This document shows positions 1 through 12,384 of a stretch of DNA of 64,000 nt, in pieces (the first letter of the stretch is position 1; every line of letters starts with the position of its first letter). A program made the translations under genes and the position numbers. Location: NCBI GenBank assembly GCA_900618425.1, contig UZAN01039670.1, positions 18,784 to 82,783 of the forward strand. Direction: 5' to 3'. The stretch comes from Echinostoma caproni (taxonomy: Eukaryota > Platyhelminthes > Trematoda > Plagiorchiida > Echinostomatidae). The notes beneath the pieces are model-generated. The model made no database searches and was not told the origin of the DNA. It worked only from the letters and a program-made list of their open reading frames with translations.

Positions 1-1030
1 ATCGAGAATCAGGGATAAGGTGTTCGAAAGTATACCAATATACACAGAAACAAAGCTACTTTGGACTTAAACACGAGGCATTCAAGGCAATCAGCAGGTG
101 AGTAGTGTACCCACAAGTGGATTAAATATTCCTTTGTGCATAGTGAAGTTTACAGGTTGACATTCCTAGCATATTCGACTCAGTTCCACAATAGTTAACA
201 AAAAATGCTTTTCGGGTGCTCAAATTACTCACAATTTTTAATTTCTCTTGTATGTTTCCTAAATTGCCTATAAGACCATAACTACGTAGGTTTGGAAGAT
301 AAGTGAACTATGACGTGTTAAGGTTTATTGTCTAGGGTAGCGGGTTCATAGTTTTGCGACGGCTGTATGTTGTTAGCAAGCTGCCATGATCATCATCAGT
401 GTCATTACCATCATTTTACATCCAAGTGTAAACAGACAAATAAATTTTCGTTAGTTATACTCATTTCTGGCTATGGAAGAGCAGTAGATTTTAAACATAG
501 TTCCTGGGAAAGTTTAATGAATTTCTATCGTGACAGTTAGTTCTGTTGGTAGTGCTGCATTAATGCATTCCGTTGCCGCACAGATAAAAGTCCTTAGCCC
601 GACCATTTATAAGCGCACAGTTTATGCAAATGAAGAGCGAATCAGATTCCTTACTTTGACCGAATAGATCTACTCAACGACGGAGATAGACACCTATGCG
701 TTCGGAACCTGATTAACTTTGCTTATGTTATCCTCTTTGTGATCGTTCTTACCGAAGGGTTATCCCGAGTGTTGTATTCAAGGGTTATAAGTACGCCAAT
801 CCCGTCAGTTTATTTTTTGAACACGTTTCCGGGAACGCAGACGAAGTTCGGACAAAAGCTCGGAAATCGAGTTTGCTGCCGTTTGTCAAACCATGTTGAA
901 CAATCTTTCTATTTCAAAATTGTATTCTGTGAAATAGAAACTGCTGGATAAACCGGAAGAAGACAATGTTAGCGATGACTTCTAGGTCATGAATATGTTT
1001 ATATATCTTTATGTATATTTTTGTTTCCAG
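1..1030. other. Non-coding stretch, nothing recognised
   Basis: AT-rich sequence without a recognisable protein or repeat. A 70-codon open frame at 739-951 has no ATG start, no good splice sites and no family resemblance, so I do not call it. Confidence 0.5.
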
Positions 1031-1212
1031 CCGACAGTGCTTCTCTTTTTCAAATGCGTCAGATTTTTAGAGATAAATTTAATCAATTATCCCCAACAAT
1101 AAAGGAAATCGACTGCAAAAAGCACTTTCAACATTTTTTCAAGTCAGACAATTCAATTCATTCAAATAAAATTTGTTTCAGAGGAACATACCTGATACAA
1201 CTGCTTGCGTAA
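1031..1212 (+). CDS. Candidate terminal exon, unknown product
   Basis: A very good acceptor (TTTTTGTTTCCAG) sits immediately before 1031. The frame entered with two carried bases stays open for about 60 codons, encodes a charged, helix-friendly segment (DSASLFQMRQIFRDKF...), and ends at TAA 1210-1212. No good internal donor is seen, so it would have to be a last exon, but no AATAAA signal follows closely. No family is recognised. An open frame of this length is expected by chance in 64 kb, so the acceptor is the only real support. Confidence 0.2.
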
Positions 1213-4200
1213 TCACTTCGGCTGGTTCCATAAAAAATGTTCACATCTACCTACGTTCCCTCTTAGATATCGAAAAGTAACCAACTGGATCAGTATGCAC
1301 ATTTGCGGTAAAAAATCGCATACCATATTTTGTTACACCAACGATTTCTTTTAAAGTAGGTTATTTGCACCCAGGACTAGCGATTAATAATGCAGGTGTT
1401 TGGTTTGCTGCCTTAATTAAAAATCCAGGATCAATAATATAGTGGTGGCACCGAGACAAGCAATGTCCGAATGAATGCATCTTTGATACATTTTGAACCA
1501 TGAATTTCATATCACTGGAGTTACACCTTTTGGGGAAGGTTTTGCGTCCACGTTTGCACGTTTTTCATGAATTTCAGGTATGGAATAATTACTGGAGTGT
1601 AGATAAACGACAACCGAATAGGAGCAAGTAAATTTGTCTATCCCGAAAAGGATGCATGAGAAATATCTCCTGAAGATGAACACGTGACTGATGTTTTTAA
1701 AGGCAATATGAAAGTGGTGACTCCAAAATTGGTATGTAACAGTGATATTGCTAAAGTGCTAGTCTCCAGAGAAAACGTCAAAGTTGTTTGACATTCGCTG
1801 TTAGCCGGAGAAATTGCCGATTTTTGTTCAATGATATCTAAGTTATCGCATATTTCACTACCGATGAATCTGTGCAAAAGTAGCACATTACCGAAAGCGC
1901 GCAAATAGAACGACAAATGATTACCCCAGGATTCAATAGTCAAATAGCATTTGTGGAATCGTCCCTCAATCACCACAACATTCGTTTAAACTAAAAGGAT
2001 GTCTCTTCACTCCCTCAAGCAAATTTAATGATGCCCATGAGGTTGAGTCAAGTATTTATGCAGCATTTCTTTAGGGTCTTTTTATATCCTCCTATCCTTT
2101 TTCAAATAAGGCAGTATTAAGCTTTTCATATTTCATTGTGATGAATAAATTTGCCACGAAACCTGTGAACGAACCATTTGTTTACAAGCGGTGATCCAAA
2201 ACTTTCAAATGCCGAGCAATAGGCTACTACAGTCCTGATAAAGTCCACCGTTGTTCAAGAATTTATTCTGTCACCGAGTTAATGTATCAGTGAATAAATT
2301 CTAAGCACGATACATGTAAACTGAACGACATTCTATTTAATAGCTATTTTGACTGATTATTCCTTATATAAATTCATCAATTTTTTGCTTTTGGGAATCT
2401 CCGAATGATTATTCAACAGCCCTTGGAATGGTTATCCTTTACTCATGTACGAAGACCCACTGGCACGAACCAGCTAATCTAAATCCGTGTCAGCAAGCAA
2501 CGTGATGAGCTTATCGCTCTCTTCCCCTTGAAACCTCTCATAGTCATGCCCTAAACATTTGCGATGCGATTAGGCTCTCGTAAAATCGAAAGCCCATCGG
2601 TGAGTGTTCATTTGTTTTAAATCCTACTTTCGACACCCAATATTTTGCATTGCAGATAATCAGAAACAAAACGAAACCAGTTCGTATACCACGTTATATT
2701 TGTTTACATAGGTCTTAAAAAAAGAGAAAAATGCTGATAAAATGAGCTTTGTGCTGATTAATTTATGTGATAGCTAAAATCTAAAGTGAGGCGACGGATC
2801 CCTAAAACCAAAAACAACATGCGTACAAAAGCGATCGTATTAACCGGGTTGTTAAGAAAACGATTGCCGGAAATCCTCATGATGATTACTCCATCCCTTT
2901 GCTTCTTTATCAGCGGATACACTTGCCCAAATTGAATTCAGTAGTGCATTTCATCCATTAGTTTGCCCAAATCTTGACTTATATGACCTAGGGGGGAGCA
3001 CGGAAGACAATTCAGTTAAAGTAACATAAACCAAATAACATCGTGAATGCCAGATGTATTGATACTCTGACTTCAATGTCTTGAGAAACTCACAAAATGC
3101 GTGCATGTGTTCTGCATTCAGTCGCCGGTTGAGTTTAGCTAAAACATGTGCATTTAAATCGTTTTATCATTTTCTGCACCGGAAGATTATCTGTCTGGAT
3201 TGAGAAACACTGATGGGGGCGGGGCTATTTTTCTAGGCCAATCTGGACTTCGGGGTCTGCTCGTTTCAGTGACTTTGTTTGTCACAGAATATTACCCTTG
3301 GGGAATGACTTAGCAGCCCCAAGGATTTTTCTCTTTAAATCCCGTTTATATTTGATATAAAAACCAAACTTTAAAAACTCTGAAAATCCGATTTGTTTGT
3401 CTTACAATAAACTATTGAGAATATGTGTTGTTTTACCAGACGTTTGCAAGAATATCATTAGGACAATGAAAATATTCAATCAATCGTTCTTGCATAAACT
3501 TGAGTACACGGTGAACTTGGATACCTACGGAAACATCCCCCTATTCTGGTTTACCTTTGGGTAACTAGGATTTACTATAAAAACATGTTCATGTTGGAAC
3601 CACCCACTTATGATATCATTACGTGATTTCACCATAAATAACATTTGAAACCAATTCTCCGTCATTTTAAATTAAATCAGAAATGGTGATGTTTCATATA
3701 TATGTCGAGCGAAATGTATTCGCTTTGGTTGATGTCATTTGGTTTCTATATATAAATAAAGCAATTATTGTGTGAGTGGTATTCGGCTTTTGTAGGTTAA
3801 ACAATGCAGATGTCAAGAAGGCTATTACTGAATATATTTATACGCGCAAGTGATGTATGTGTTTTTATATTTTAAAGGATACATGGTTATCACTGTGACT
3901 ACCACGCAAATTGTGAATCATTTTTTTAGATGCAATTTGACAATCGATTATTGAGCTACGGTTATTGGTTTGCTTCAGTTTGATGCTGATCACAAAGAGA
4001 TTCGGGGCCGGATATTGCGGGTTACACTGATTTCTTATTTACGAGCTGTTAGGGACGAAACGTGATTTAAAATACACTTTTATAACGAGTGAGCAAATGT
4101 GCAATGCTAATTAATTGCTTGACGTTGACCGAACAGAAATTAAATTATCTAAGGGTTTAAGGGACTTAGAAAATCGTTCTCCCGGACAAAAGGTTGTGTG

Positions 4201-5481
4201 AGTTTTCTCTGCAACTTTACGTATTTCTATAATGTGTATTCGTGGGTTTATTCCAAACTAAGCGTTGTACATTTGAAGCTTTCTAAAAGCGCTGTCTATG
4301 GCTTTTGAATAATGTTTTGATTTAGAACTAAGTGCGATCAAGTGTAAATGAAGGGAAAGCAAACACAATGACTAGAACAAAGTAATAAATTTATCTTGGT
4401 CGAACCATAATTCGATAGCTATTCCCGTTGTTGGATTGATCTTCCGCCTTTGCATTGATCTGTTCTATGTTTCGGTTCTCACTCTTACTCAGAACGTATA
4501 TATTTGAAATTCGGTGGCATTTGGCACCCGAACTGGCGGACCTTTGCTTGGTCCTCCTGTATTTTTGTTCATTTTGATACCACCTTTTTGTATTATATTG
4601 ATTTATTTTAAAAATTAAACATATAAGGGTTTACTCCTTGGGAAAGAACTACGCATTTGTAGTCAAATAAACTTCACGATAAACTTACATTAACTCGCTA
4701 TTTTGTTTCATCTCGAAACCAATGGGGTAAGATTTTATGAATTTATTCAATCCTCAAATTTCATAGATTTGCCAGTGTTCTATGTGCCAATTAGCGTATT
4801 TCACAATCTTGACTTACAGTTTTACTTTGCATATTGGCCAGCTCTTTGTTCCAAGGTTTACATTTAACTACCGCTTTGCTTTAACGTCAAAGCTAAAACT
4901 ACGGAGAGCGGGAGTAGCCTGGTTGAAAATGATTTACCAATATCGCTGTGACATAAGAGACCACGGTGTTCCGGTGAAATGCATCGGTTTCTGTCAACAA
5001 GTTGTGAAACCGAAGCACACTGTCAACCTACTTAAGTGACTGATTACATTGTTAGTGTGAAGGCCGAACAAAAAACAATCTGCGGTTCGGGTGGGACGTA
5101 TCTTACTGCAAACAGCACAACAATATTACCAATAAAGTACTAATCGCGAATGTCGCGGAACGGTGCGCAGCTACTACGCAAAACAAATGTTAAGTCATTT
5201 GAATGAAATACGCCGTAAGAGAGTCATACCGGATTAGGTAAATTCAAAGTTTCAAATGAACCACTGATTAAGTAAGTCGAACAAAATGTGGTTGTGAAAT
5301 TAAAATGGGACATTGTGATTAAATTAACTTTTTGTGGGATGTGCGGTTCTGGAGTCTTGTAATGCAATTAAGTTAAAATAATTGATTTTTTCATTTGCAA
5401 AGTAATTCACAAACCTAGTGGGTGAGATTTGAGTCCTTACATACCAACCGATATAATATTTTAAGTACGGTATTGGCTTAC
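1213..5481. other. Non-coding stretch with one hairpin
   Basis: No supported gene. Open frames at 1638-1976 (minus) and 4782-5039 (plus) lack splice or family support. The only local structure noted is an 8-bp perfect inverted repeat, TCGGTTTC at 4984-4991 and GAAACCGA at 5006-5013. Confidence 0.5.
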
Positions 5482-5529
5482 CTTCCTGCGTTTCATGTAT
5501 TGACACATTCAAGGGACAAAACATTTGTG
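5482..5529 (-). CDS. Candidate 48-nt internal or first coding exon
   Basis: On the minus strand a strong acceptor (GTCATACTTTCAG, AG at 5531-5530) is followed after 48 nt by AAG|GTAAGC, a strong donor. The exon length is a multiple of three. It contains an ATG with A at -3 that opens the frame MFCPLNVSIHETQE, so it could be either an internal exon or a first coding exon. The product is unknown and no neighbouring exon was found. Good sites on both sides of a short segment can occur by chance. Confidence 0.25.
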
Positions 5530-8500
5530 CTGAAAGTATGACTACAGTGCTTTTCTATTGACTTAAAAGGGGAATATATGATTATATTACGTCGGCAATT
5601 GTATAATACTGAGTTAAAGCTAAAATCAACTTGAATTCAAACGGTTTTGACCGGTTAGGTTTTACTCAAACTAATTATCATGACGGAAGTTGCATGTTTC
5701 AAAAAAATATAGATGGATATCGATAGTTTGATGCAAAATATGATTTTCTGCAGTGATCAAATAATCGTACGTTTATTTGATTATGCAATGATTTCGGCAA
5801 CCACGCGCGCATTTCTGCAATCGTGAAGCGGGTTGTCTTTGTTGGATGAGCAAATCGCCCCGTTACATTCAATGTTGCGAACCACTGCTAACCTTAGTAT
5901 ACCAAATGTCAACTTCCAGTAATCCGTGAATTCTACCGCAATTGTGAGGACAAAGTAGAGAAGCGCTCCACAGTTCTCATGAAAATCACCCAACTGTCAC
6001 ACACACATCTCAAGGACATGTACCGATCTGTTTGTATTTTAAGTTAGAAGGGCATTCAAGTGACCGGGAAAACGTCGACTGATTGAATTCATGCGCTGTA
6101 GACTCCACTTCAAAGCATGTTAATCAAATTTTGCGGACCTTCAACTGAACACAAAATCATCAATCCATGACCTTGAATTTGTTGAGGTCAATACGTGCAG
6201 TACAGCAATTACGTTATTAAATTAAGTTGACCTTAAATGTCCAAAGTGTTCCGGTTGAGAACATACTTTATCCTTTGCTGTTAGTTCTTCACTCGTGTAT
6301 CAGTTTGGTGTAACGCAATGAAATATACTTCCAAATTTCTTCATTTGCCTTTTCATGCAATGAGTTCAAGGTGGACGTGCAGAACACGTCGGCAGATATA
6401 TGAAAACTTTGAGCTCCAAGAAGAGGAGAATTGAACTCAACCGTTACTCGATGAGGTGATTTATTGGTTGAACTGAGTCAAGTTCATAATGGTGACAACT
6501 GTCGGACTACGCTGAAGCAACCATCTACCCACCAAATGTAACGCTTTTTTGCTCATTGGGTGGAAACAATAATGTACTGACTTTGATACATCGGGAAATC
6601 ATAAAAGCATGCTTTCGTTGCTGCACGCTACTAGAAATATTTAAATCCGGACTACGAAAATAAAATTAAAGGTCGGGAATTGTTCCACGATTTAGAAGCG
6701 ATCACATTGTAAGCGTTTGCATCAGATGCCGTGAAATACGGATGTTGATCAATCAACTTTAGTGTAAAAATATATAATAGATATTTGGTCTCTTATCTAG
6801 CATTCGTAGTCTATTTTGCAAGCTTTGATGCGAGCGATCCGAATTTAAACATTTGTGCCAATAGTTCACGAATACCACGGTACACCGCTGTTATTCACTC
6901 TTGGTGCATCACAACAGATAAATTTGATCGGTTAGATGAATTTATTCGGTCTGATGCAGTTTTTCTGTAAAGTTTCCCAGTCAACTGAATTTTCAACTTG
7001 ATAGCACGCCTGTTTACAACCATGATTCATTTACCATCATCAAACGACGTTCATTTAGTACTTGAGATGATCGCAGGGTTTTTATTTATCCTACCATTAA
7101 GTTAAAAACTAATCATGACAGATATAGTTGAACCTGCTTTTCTAACCGAAAATAAATTCCATTTTGCCCATTCACCGAGGTTAGCAAACATTTCATCACT
7201 TTTTGAGGGGAGAACTTCAGCACTTGAGAGATGAAGAACAGGCGAAGTGGGATTTAGTTAACCCGAGCTACAAGAACCGATTTTTAATTTATCGTCAAGG
7301 GAAGAAAATTGTTCACATAAGAACCGAACCAGATCAAAGGATTGCGTTTATATCGCGTTCTCGTTTAGCCATTACTCTACATCTTTAAGGACCTTCCGGA
7401 TTGTCCTAACATGACTATGGCTATGTTTAGTTTTCCTCAGTTTAAATTATTTTTATTTGAAACAATTGGTTTTGTTTGCCTATCTTAAGCAAACTAAACG
7501 TACTCAAGCACTGGTTTACATGACCATTAATGTGTAGTACGTGTACGTTCTGATTATAGCTAAAGTAGGTCCAGGCTGATCTTGGTTAGGTGGGGTCCAC
7601 CTCATGGTAAATCTGTGGCTCGTGTAAGCTTTTGTCCTAACGCTGAAATAGAAATCCGTCAGCTCATCATGCTGTGAGAATGCAGCTCCCTTTTCACCTT
7701 TACCTATTCATAATTTCTTTCTCCAGTACGGTTTTTTAATTCAGAGAAGAACTCAACCAATAAAAGTCATAATCTCTCTCAGTGAGCCCCTTATCCGGCA
7801 AAAGAGCATGCTGAGGAGTGTCCACTAATTACTGGTGATGAGTGCTGTTTTATATTCGTTCTTCGTCGATTTTCAGCTGGTAACCTCAATAAGATCAATC
7901 CTAATGGAATCATCTCGTTGCATGTCGATGTTTGGATAAACGATTTTATACAGGATATAAATCAATGAAAAGGTAATATTTATCTGGCCGTTGTACACCT
8001 TTCTAGATTGCTAACAAATCCAATTTATAGGCCTTTAACGCTGCGATATTCTGTTGCATTGCTCTCAAAAAGTGATATTTGTATTTTTGTCTGATTTTTC
8101 TTGAGGATTATGCAAACGCTTCACGTTGTCCTACCAAGCAAGTCCCATTGATTGTCGTCGCGAATGTGTATTGTTACTGCGTGAAAACGCAATTCTCGAT
8201 TTTCAGAGGGAACCAATAATCAAATCTCTAGGAATCCTGTCTCTCGATAATAATATGTGAGTATACCATTACCCAACCTGTAAATGTTAGATATCTCGTT
8301 CTGTCAATCAGCCGGAATGTATGCTCGTCTGATCAAGTCATTTATGTAATTAGAAAGGGCAGAAAATTGTTATATTACCTTTTACATCTGAAAGCTTTCT
8401 TCGTTAAGCGCTTCTTCATCTGTCGTTTTATTTTACTTATATTCTGCCTCAAAATAAAAGTCAATCTACCTTTATGGGAATTATTTACAAGCTCATACTT

Positions 8501-8837
8501 CACTTGTCCCCGTTTAACGGCTAAAACCAATTGCCACACAGAATTCCAGGTAGAAGATCACAAGTGTTGTAGCCTTCAAATGTTTGCTTTTATTTTATTT
8601 GAATGTGAGGTTTTCATCGAGTCTGTCTTTGAGAGATTCAATAGTTGGTTTCGCAAACGGCCTGAAACTGAAGGGTTTTCCAAGTATTGCATACTTTGAA
8701 CGCAAAACATTGGCGCCGGCATTCCAGTGGATACTTTAAAATCAGAAACTCTAAACGATGTACCCTAAGGTGTACATTGTTCGACAACGTCAGCAGCGGC
8801 CGACATGGATGGTTTGGGTTCTACACTATTTGATTTA
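5530..8837. other. Non-coding stretch, nothing recognised
   Basis: Several 60-110 codon open frames (for example 7203-7388 and 8367-8699 plus, 5781-5993 minus) resemble no known family and lack convincing paired splice sites. It probably represents intron or intergenic DNA. Confidence 0.5.
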
Positions 8838-9060
8838 TTATTTAAAAAGCAAGTCTCCCCGGTACTGAGCGGAATATTCTTTCAATGATCGTAATATCTC
8901 CTCACAGGCGAGATAATGCAATCCCATAACCATCTTGGTGGCAATCTTTTGTAGTCGCGCCAGCATCTAACGATCACGGTGCAACCATGAACTCTAAACT
9001 TGGATGGTGTACTCTGTCTACAGTCGAATATACACTGATAGCAAAATTGGGAACAGTGCT
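8838..9060 (-). pseudogene. CR1-like non-LTR retrotransposon, C-terminal RT remnant
   Basis: In one minus-strand frame the translation includes TEYTIQV, SSWLHRDR, MLARLQKIATKMVMGLHYL and then ACEEILRSLKEYSAQYRGDL. This matches in order the end of CR1/Jockey-type reverse transcriptases, whose usual pattern is LEYxIQxWxPWLxxD, then LExVQRxATKMVxGLxxLxYEERLxxL, then RRxRGDL. Three in-frame stops interrupt it (one before TEYTIQV, one at the expected Trp after IQV, one before MLAR), and it ends at TAA 8838-8840. No upstream RT motifs are joined to it, so this is a short 5-prime-truncated or decayed copy. Family assignment is by motif only. Confidence 0.65.
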
Positions 9061-11499
9061 CATTCAAACCGACCAAACCGACATTCTTCACGGCAGCGAA
9101 CGAAGGCCTAGGTCTTTGGCTGTACGGGCCCATGAAATTGCTCGATTTCGAGATTCTTAGCACATATATGTAGACGTTGCGGTATCTGCCTTGAAATTTC
9201 GTGGCACTTCATTGTTTTACAACATACAAAACAGAAAAACAACCCTACGCATGCGTAGCAGGCAGATCTTATAAATTGTGTCCTCTTATCCAATCCGATC
9301 CCACTATAACTGAATAGTTTCTCGCACGGTAGCCTGCCGGTTTTCTATACTGCCTTGTCTTGTCCAATTTCTCGGTAAACGCAACGCTTCCAAAATAAAC
9401 TCACTCATATCTTAAACTGTTTGTTTTGTCCTTGCTTTCCACATATCTGGTGAAATATGCTCACTTGTTAATTCTTCTTTAATCAAGTGACTATTGAATA
9501 TTCACTGTTCGGGGTGAATAACGCATTTACTTGACTTGACTTCTAATTCAATCATTTTGGGTAACCACTGTTTTCTGAAACCTCGGCTCACAAACATCGT
9601 GTCATTTAATTTATCTACTAATTGTTATCCGGAATCATTGCTCTTGAAGCAAGTTAAGAGTTAGCTCGTTTGCACTATCGAATATCTTTCATATCTGATT
9701 TCATCAATAAAGCGGGTTTCATCTCTGCTGAGCTATATTGATAGACAGGGATAAGTGTTTATAATCTCACAATGATGTTAAATACACCCTTGCAATTTCG
9801 AGCTCTTACTGCATCTTTTCAGTACAAAGTCTAAATGTTTTCCAAGTTCATGAGGTATGGGATCAGACGTGATCTTCGCCATCTGCTTACATTTTACTGT
9901 GGGTTCTCGCGATTGAATAAAGTAATACGCGCCAGTAATCTCTCATGCGGATAATTCCGTTTGTTTTCTGCTATGACCGATTTCTATCTATGTGATTCCG
10001 ATTGACCACAATCACCCTCCACACTCAGGCTTCCATTAATACGTCCTATCAGTAAATCAGCATCTGGATGGGTGACAAGTGGACAAATTATCTACGCACG
10101 TATAGGCAGAGAATTAATTAAAGTCAATCAACCAGAAAATGATTTGTTGTTTTACAGTAGGAACTCATGGACTTAAGCGGTTTTATCTTCTGCTCTAATT
10201 AACAAATTCGTGTTTTTCATTAAAAACAATCTAAAAGCGTCGGTGCTGCTCTAAGTTTTGAAATCAATCCATCTGTTTGTCACTTCGCTCCACAGATGGG
10301 GGACTCCTTCAAACAGATTAGACACAATGTGAGCATGGATCGATCAAGGACACAGTAAAATCGATGGAATGGCAGTTTTACGATCTCATAACCCATATGA
10401 GCCGTAAAAGAAAGATTGAACGAGTGGAAAGAAATGCAGAATGACAGTTAGAAAGTGAACGATATAGAACACACCTCACAAAATATAACCGAACACATCG
10501 GTCATCAGGCGTTCATTGGAACCATCAGATCAAACAGAACACAAAACGAACGTGCCCTCATGCTAGACCAAAGCATAATTTGTGAAATTTTACCGATTAG
10601 AAACTGCTTCAGCACATAGTACTTTCTAATGCAATCCAAATTTCAAAAGAAATTTTCTACTTGATTAATAAATACAACACTTGGGTGTATGATATCATGC
10701 AAGTATGTACACCAAATTTTCACTTTGTTTAACCATCAATGAAGATCCATTGTGCGTTCCAGTTTAGTAGAGACGATCTGGGCTTAACTGTTTTTGGTTA
10801 AATGTTTTCTACAACAGCAGCTATATTGTACATCTTCAACAGAATTCCTCTCGTTTTATCTATAAAATTTCTCGCCTACTCCACACCGAAATTGCTGTTT
10901 GCGCTCTTTGCTCAAACTTGAATTCTGTATTAGAAAGCTTTATTATATTGTATTCAACATATACTATCAAATTTTCTAAACATATATTGACCATATGTTT
11001 CTAGTTGAAGCAGACCACTAGGCCAAACTTTAAACCCATGATCTCATTTATTGTCCGATGCCAGCCGACCTGATGACTTGCTTGCAGAAGCATTGGTAAC
11101 TCTTTGAAGGTGAAATATAGTTGCATCCGTTTTGTCGGGCAAAGTCTGTTCCACTAAAGACCCTGCACAATTTGTATTCTAGTATCCTTCATCAAACTAT
11201 ACTTTTACACTGTCTTACTGGCCTTTACACTTTCCCTTTTCAAGGATTTCAAGCCGAAACTGCCGGACATGTAAATCTGCTGTTGTCATTTTTCAGTTAG
11301 GCACAGACAAATAAATCGACAATTTTTTGAACATCTTAAATGAACCGCAACTTGCCCCGGACTAATTCTTCCGGTGTTTTGCCGGCCCACTGCATTCCGT
11401 TACCAATGGCTTCACATACGTGATAAGTTATTCAGCTATTGAGATAGACCGAATTACCGGGTACCCTTCATTGATCCCAAATGCTCAGCATGCAAAATC
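9061..11499. other. Non-coding stretch, nothing recognised
   Basis: No supported gene or RNA. Sequence just above the CR1-like remnant (9061-9300) is somewhat GC-rich and may be more decayed repeat. The rest is ordinary AT-rich DNA. Confidence 0.45.
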
Positions 11500-11935
11500 G
11501 AAAGCCTGTTGCAGAACCTCTACTATTCAAATGCCCAAAACGTTTTCAGCAGTCTATAAACATTCCCAGTGGTACTTTACAGTTTGCCTATAAACCCAAT
11601 AGCTCCACCTTGGGCGCAGTCTTTACCCTTATTCATTTTATCACTAAATATTTTGACAACTCTGTTGATTTTGTTTGGTGTTTTTCTGTACTGCTCTTCT
11701 TCTTTTAATTCCGTTCCTCAAACTCATTTCTTTCAAAATATGCAATCGTTTGAATGCCCCGAGCAAATATTTCCTAGCTATCAGACTGATTAGGTTCGGG
11801 AAATCTTCGTCTAAACCCCTAGTCAATAACTCCGGGGTTCTTCAAGGAGCTGTGCTATTCCCACACCTATTTTTTATTTACATTTGAGATATTCCGTTTA
11901 TTTTGAAATATGCAGATGACTTTGTACTGTGCTAA
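11500..11935 (+). pseudogene. CR1/Jockey-like reverse transcriptase fragment, frameshifted
   Basis: Three consecutive plus-strand frames together give the middle of a non-LTR reverse transcriptase. Frame 3 has LQFAYKPNSSTLGAVFTLIH (usual form QFAYRPNRST). Frame 1 has FLYCSSSFNSVP, corresponding to FLDxSSAFNxV. Frame 2 has NNSGVLQGAVLFPHLFFIYI, then a stop, then DIPF...LKYADDF. The order is that of RT motifs from the fingers through motif A, motif B (SGVPQGSVLSP) and motif C (YADD). The motif A aspartate is replaced by Tyr while YADD is kept. Two frameshifts and at least one stop make it non-functional. It lies just upstream of the SLC4-like exon on the opposite strand, as expected for a retroelement in an intron. 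Confidence 0.8.
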
Positions 11936-11996
11936 CTAGTTTCTTATTACTTCGATCCAAAGCTAATCATAAACAGAGACCATAGGTAAGACTTAC

Positions 11997-12384
11997 ATTT
12001 GTGATCCTCATAGGTGACTTGTAGAAGAAGGGACTTCTTCGCTTCAGCAATCAGCTTACTCAGGTCGTGTTTAGAAGTTCCCGGTAATGAAAAAGGAAAA
12101 CGCCGGGTTGCGGTTGAAGTGATAGATGCGGATGTGCGTGACCACTGGTTGGCCTCTATCTCACCTAAACCGGGGTCATTCGCTGTGATAGTGCTCTGAC
12201 CGGTACCGACCAGATGTGGTGTACCGGCCCGAGCTGGATTGGATAACACAGCAGTCAACATGGATTCCAAAATCTCCTCAATGTCAGATCCGTTCAAGCT
12301 GAGTAGAAACGTGGCCTCTTTAATGAATGTCTCTATGTCCAAACTGGCGCGAATCTCAGCGGAGAAATCTTTCAGAGGAAGACG
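11997..12384 (-). CDS. Exon of an SLC4A11-like transporter, N-terminal cytoplasmic domain
   Basis: A 388-nt minus-strand exon. The acceptor has a long pyrimidine run (CTCTTTCTTTTTCC) ending in CAG before 12384, and the donor is GTAAGT at 11996-11991. It starts in phase 0 and ends in phase 1. The first residues, RLPLKDFSAEIRASLDIETF, then IKEATFLLSL and ILESMLTAVL, follow the SLC4A11 cytoplasmic pattern as I remember it (YLKLKNFKEEIRA..DLD.F, a hydrophobic stretch, then LRTMLRR). SLC4 proteins are multipass membrane transporters; SLC4A11 moves H+/OH-/water-linked substrates across the plasma membrane, and this domain precedes the membrane core. After the ESML helix there is a Ser/Thr/Gly-rich stretch of about 45 residues that looks longer than in vertebrates. 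No transmembrane exon was found downstream (below 11.9 kb). A related SLC4 member is possible. Confidence 0.72.

Noticed and set aside
1638..1976. 112-codon minus-strand open frame
   Set aside because: No splice sites and no recognised family. The plus strand is partly open too. Frames of this length are expected by chance.
12014..12199. Plus-strand open frame over the SLC4-like exon
   Set aside because: It is a shadow of the minus-strand exon, which has real splice sites and family similarity.
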